Assembly: GCA_014773175.1 (NCBI GenBank)
Contig: VXCM01000159.1
Span: forward strand, 186,001-250,000
From: Lucifuga dentata
Taxonomy: Eukaryota; Chordata; Actinopteri; Ophidiiformes; Bythitidae
DNA length: 64,000 nt
Reading direction: 5' to 3'
In this document: positions 61,529-64,000 of the stretch, in pieces
Position numbering within the stretch: position 1 is the stretch's first letter
Layout of the letters: the number at the start of each line of letters is the position of its first letter
Notes under the pieces: generated by a model
What the model was told of the DNA's origin: nothing
Databases searched by the model: none
The model's input: the letters and a program-made list of their open reading frames with translations, nothing else
Made by a program: the position numbers and the translations under genes

Positions 61529-63460
61529 ACGAATGACTGCAGTGGACAGACAGTGGCACTGAATGAAATGGCCCCTGCACCTAATTGTATTCCCACCTGG
61601 GGAAGGCAGGCAAGGGTGGAGGCTTCAGAGCACAGCAATGAGGATTTATGGCAGATGGGGAGACGGCAAAATAAAACACCAAAAGGGATGGGTCTTAAAT
61701 CTCATTCCCAGTGCAATATTCATTGCAGTTGCAATTGCATGTACTGATAGAGCGCTGAAAAAAAAAAAAGAAAAAAAGAAANGGGGAAAAAAAAAAAAAC
61801 ACTGCTGTGTTCAAATTATGGCTGTACTCTCTACTAATATTTAACATCATTAGAAAATCATTAGAAAAACCATCATAAAACCTGGGATTATGACCAGAGC
61901 ATTAAACACAATGATTATTCAATGTGTTCTTTCTTGCTTTGCCTTGGAAATGAGATTTTCTCTGCTGTGGCTATGTAGGGGGAAAGTAAGAATATTTTTC
62001 ATAATTACAACATTTGAAAAACATTGACTTGCATGAATTACTATACCATTATGTACATATGATTTGCTGCCCAAAAGCAAAGTTTTCAATAAAGTTTTTG
62101 CATGAGATATCATTAATGCATTTTTCATGGTGGCATCAGCAGAATAATACAAATATTTCACTATATTTTTGCCTGACAAACCCAGTCATATGGGTTGCAA
62201 AAATACCATGATAAACAGCATACATGAATTAGAAAGGCATGTATTTTGTGTATTTTGCTGCATCATCAGGTTGTGGAAGGATTGGTCAAGGTGATGGAAC
62301 ATATGAGGGCTTGGGGATTCTGTCACATCTTATAGCATCACTCCATCTACTGCAACAAGGCACAAACCATTATCAAAACTGCAATAATGAACCATCAACT
62401 TTTTAAGGAAAATATCTGTGAATGTTAATCAGGCAATTTGTTTATTTGAGACTGCCAGTAAGAGGGTGCATGTACTACTGTACTCTGATGTACTACTCTA
62501 CTTGAAGAAAGGGAGGGCCAATAGTGTCAGAGTTGAGTCTTTACTTTTTGGGATTTCTCGGCAGCCCCATTATCAAGAGCAGCCATCAGCACAAAGATAA
62601 AAGATCCTAATGGAGCTGGCCCTGGTGGAGATGAAAGGTGCAGAGATGGCACACTCTGTTATGAATCTCTAATGCAGCCCATGTTTCTAAGGTAATGACT
62701 GACTCTCAGGCTCCTTTCACAGGCATCCATGCAAAGGGTCCGGGAGATACAGGTTTCCTATTCCTCGTCACAAAGTGATAAGACACTAACCCACTAACCC
62801 TAATCAGTTCTAAATGGTTCAGTAAACAATGCTGAGAAGGTAAGCAGTTTGAAAAAACAAAAAATGTATATTATCTGTGAATTTAGTCTATGGTGAGACA
62901 ACATCAGCTCAAATTGTGGCAAATGAATAATACTGTCATCACTGAAACTGACTTATGGTCAACAACAGCGCTATTCTTCAAATGAATTGTAGTTACTATG
63001 ATGTCAGGACATAATTGCAGCCTGGCTTTATGTTAACAATGAACATCTTAACAACATGTTAATTACACAGAAGACAATAGATTTTTTCATATGTTGAATC
63101 ATTATATTTTCCCCATTGGTGAGGAACTATGAAAGACAATTTTGAGGAAGTCAGGATAAGCAGAAGGTAAATATTGGAGCAAATCCTTGTTAAGCCTTTC
63201 AGAGTAATTGAACGGACACTTATGAGAATCAATATTATTTTGAATGCAGAAATTTAGGCTTTTGTCACTTAAACTTTGACAGCAAAAAAATATGCCCACT
63301 GAACAACAGGGAGAGGTGATAATATATAGTGAGAGAAAGAGCAAGTCTTCTATTCAGTCCCTTTCACAGAACCTAATGGATTGTGAGCACTTAATGCATT
63401 AATCAATCAATATCTCTCACTGTACATCATCAAAGCGACCAAGTTATGAATGACCTTTAT

Positions 63461-63481
63461 AAAAAAAAAAAAAAAAAAAAA
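63461..63481. repeat. 21-nt poly-A run
   Basis: Homopolymer near the window end. Confidence 0.95.
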
Positions 63482-64000
63482 GACACTTTAATGCACACAA
63501 GATTTCTCCTGGGTTAGTAACTTGGGCCCAGTTTTTATCATGTATGATTACACTTTCACAAGACAGAGAGCCATTATCAGTGCTCTAAATATAGTGAGGT
63601 TACTCGTTAGTTAGCATAATGTTAATGAAACATTCATTTGAAAGTATCCAACAATGACTTGCATGCATTTTCTATATGATTCCAAGGCCAAAAATAAATT
63701 TTAATCCACTTCATGTGGCAACCTTGGTCACCAAGTAACACAAATATTGCGCGAATTGCTCTGAAAAGATCTCATGAAAGGTAAATGCTCTTCTTTGTAG
63801 TATATCCAAGCTAATTTAAAGATGGTTCTGATCTTGAGATAAAAGAATTAGAAAAAAAAAATCTCTTACTTGGGAGAAATCATTATAAGTACTGGCGTCT
63901 ACTCCAATGACTGTCCGTCCAGAGTCATTTTAAACATTATACTGTTAAAGTCTATCAGTCAGAGAACTGAAGCTGTTTTGTGATAGTGGTGTACCACAAG

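Larger units (their letters stand above)
42821..64000 (-). other. zfhx3: large zfhx3 intron running off the window
   Basis: At least 21 kb lies upstream of the 108-nt exon and ends at the window edge. I scanned it for zinc-finger or homeodomain coding sequence on the minus strand and found none. It holds microsatellites (43076-43128, 45762-45794, 47468-47559, 56731-56819), poly-T/A runs (57211-57238, 61493-61528, 63461-63481), N gaps at 60739, 60953, 61511 and 61782, and several candidate regulatory stretches listed separately. A small exon could be missed by eye. Confidence 0.75.

Overview
The window is vertebrate nuclear DNA, most likely from a teleost fish. It is intron-rich and AT-rich, dense in CA/GA/TA microsatellites, and carries short non-autonomous DNA-transposon relics of fish-like type (a hAT-type MITE, a Tc1/mariner-type relic and a dispersed repeat with ends of the form ACCTCCxCCAAGG). 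Eight isolated single-N positions mark draft-assembly joins. Species cannot be read from the sequence.

Only one protein-coding gene can be supported: the 3' two-thirds of a zfhx3-type (ATBF1) zinc-finger homeobox transcription factor on the minus strand. Six coding exons run in transcription order 42820-42713, 33902-33766, 33180-32980, 29714-29591, 29142-23587 and 22478-20755. Every junction has a canonical AG/GT and the reading phases agree throughout. Together they encode about 2,615 residues with 14 recognisable zinc fingers, four homeodomains, Q- and P-rich tracts and the complete C-terminus. The C-terminal block (final residues SVGTDSIRL, preceded by an acidic TDESDSD patch) resembles ZFHX3 rather than ZFHX4. 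The missing N-terminal part, roughly 1,000-1,100 residues by comparison with the mammalian protein, together with the promoter, must lie beyond position 64,000.

Layout: 1 to about 16.9 kb is gene-free downstream DNA with microsatellites, a large (AC)(TA)(GT) palindrome, two or three dispersed repeats and candidate non-coding elements. About 16.9-20.75 kb is the probable 3' UTR, with several AATAAA signals and a perfect 12-bp stem-loop. 20.75-42.8 kb holds the exons and introns. 42.8-64 kb is one large intron with candidate regulatory elements (an RFX-type X-box, a POU octamer, clusters of TAATTA cores) and two speculative cryptic or micro exons. No tRNA, rRNA, CRISPR, operon or prokaryotic feature is present.

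Nothing here amounts to a clearly new biological system. The most useful observations are the intact zfhx3 exon model, the absence of the poly-glycine tract that in humans is the SCA4 expansion site, a NAGNAG acceptor, well-delimited transposon relics, two likely false duplications beside N gaps, and a hairpin in the putative 3' UTR.
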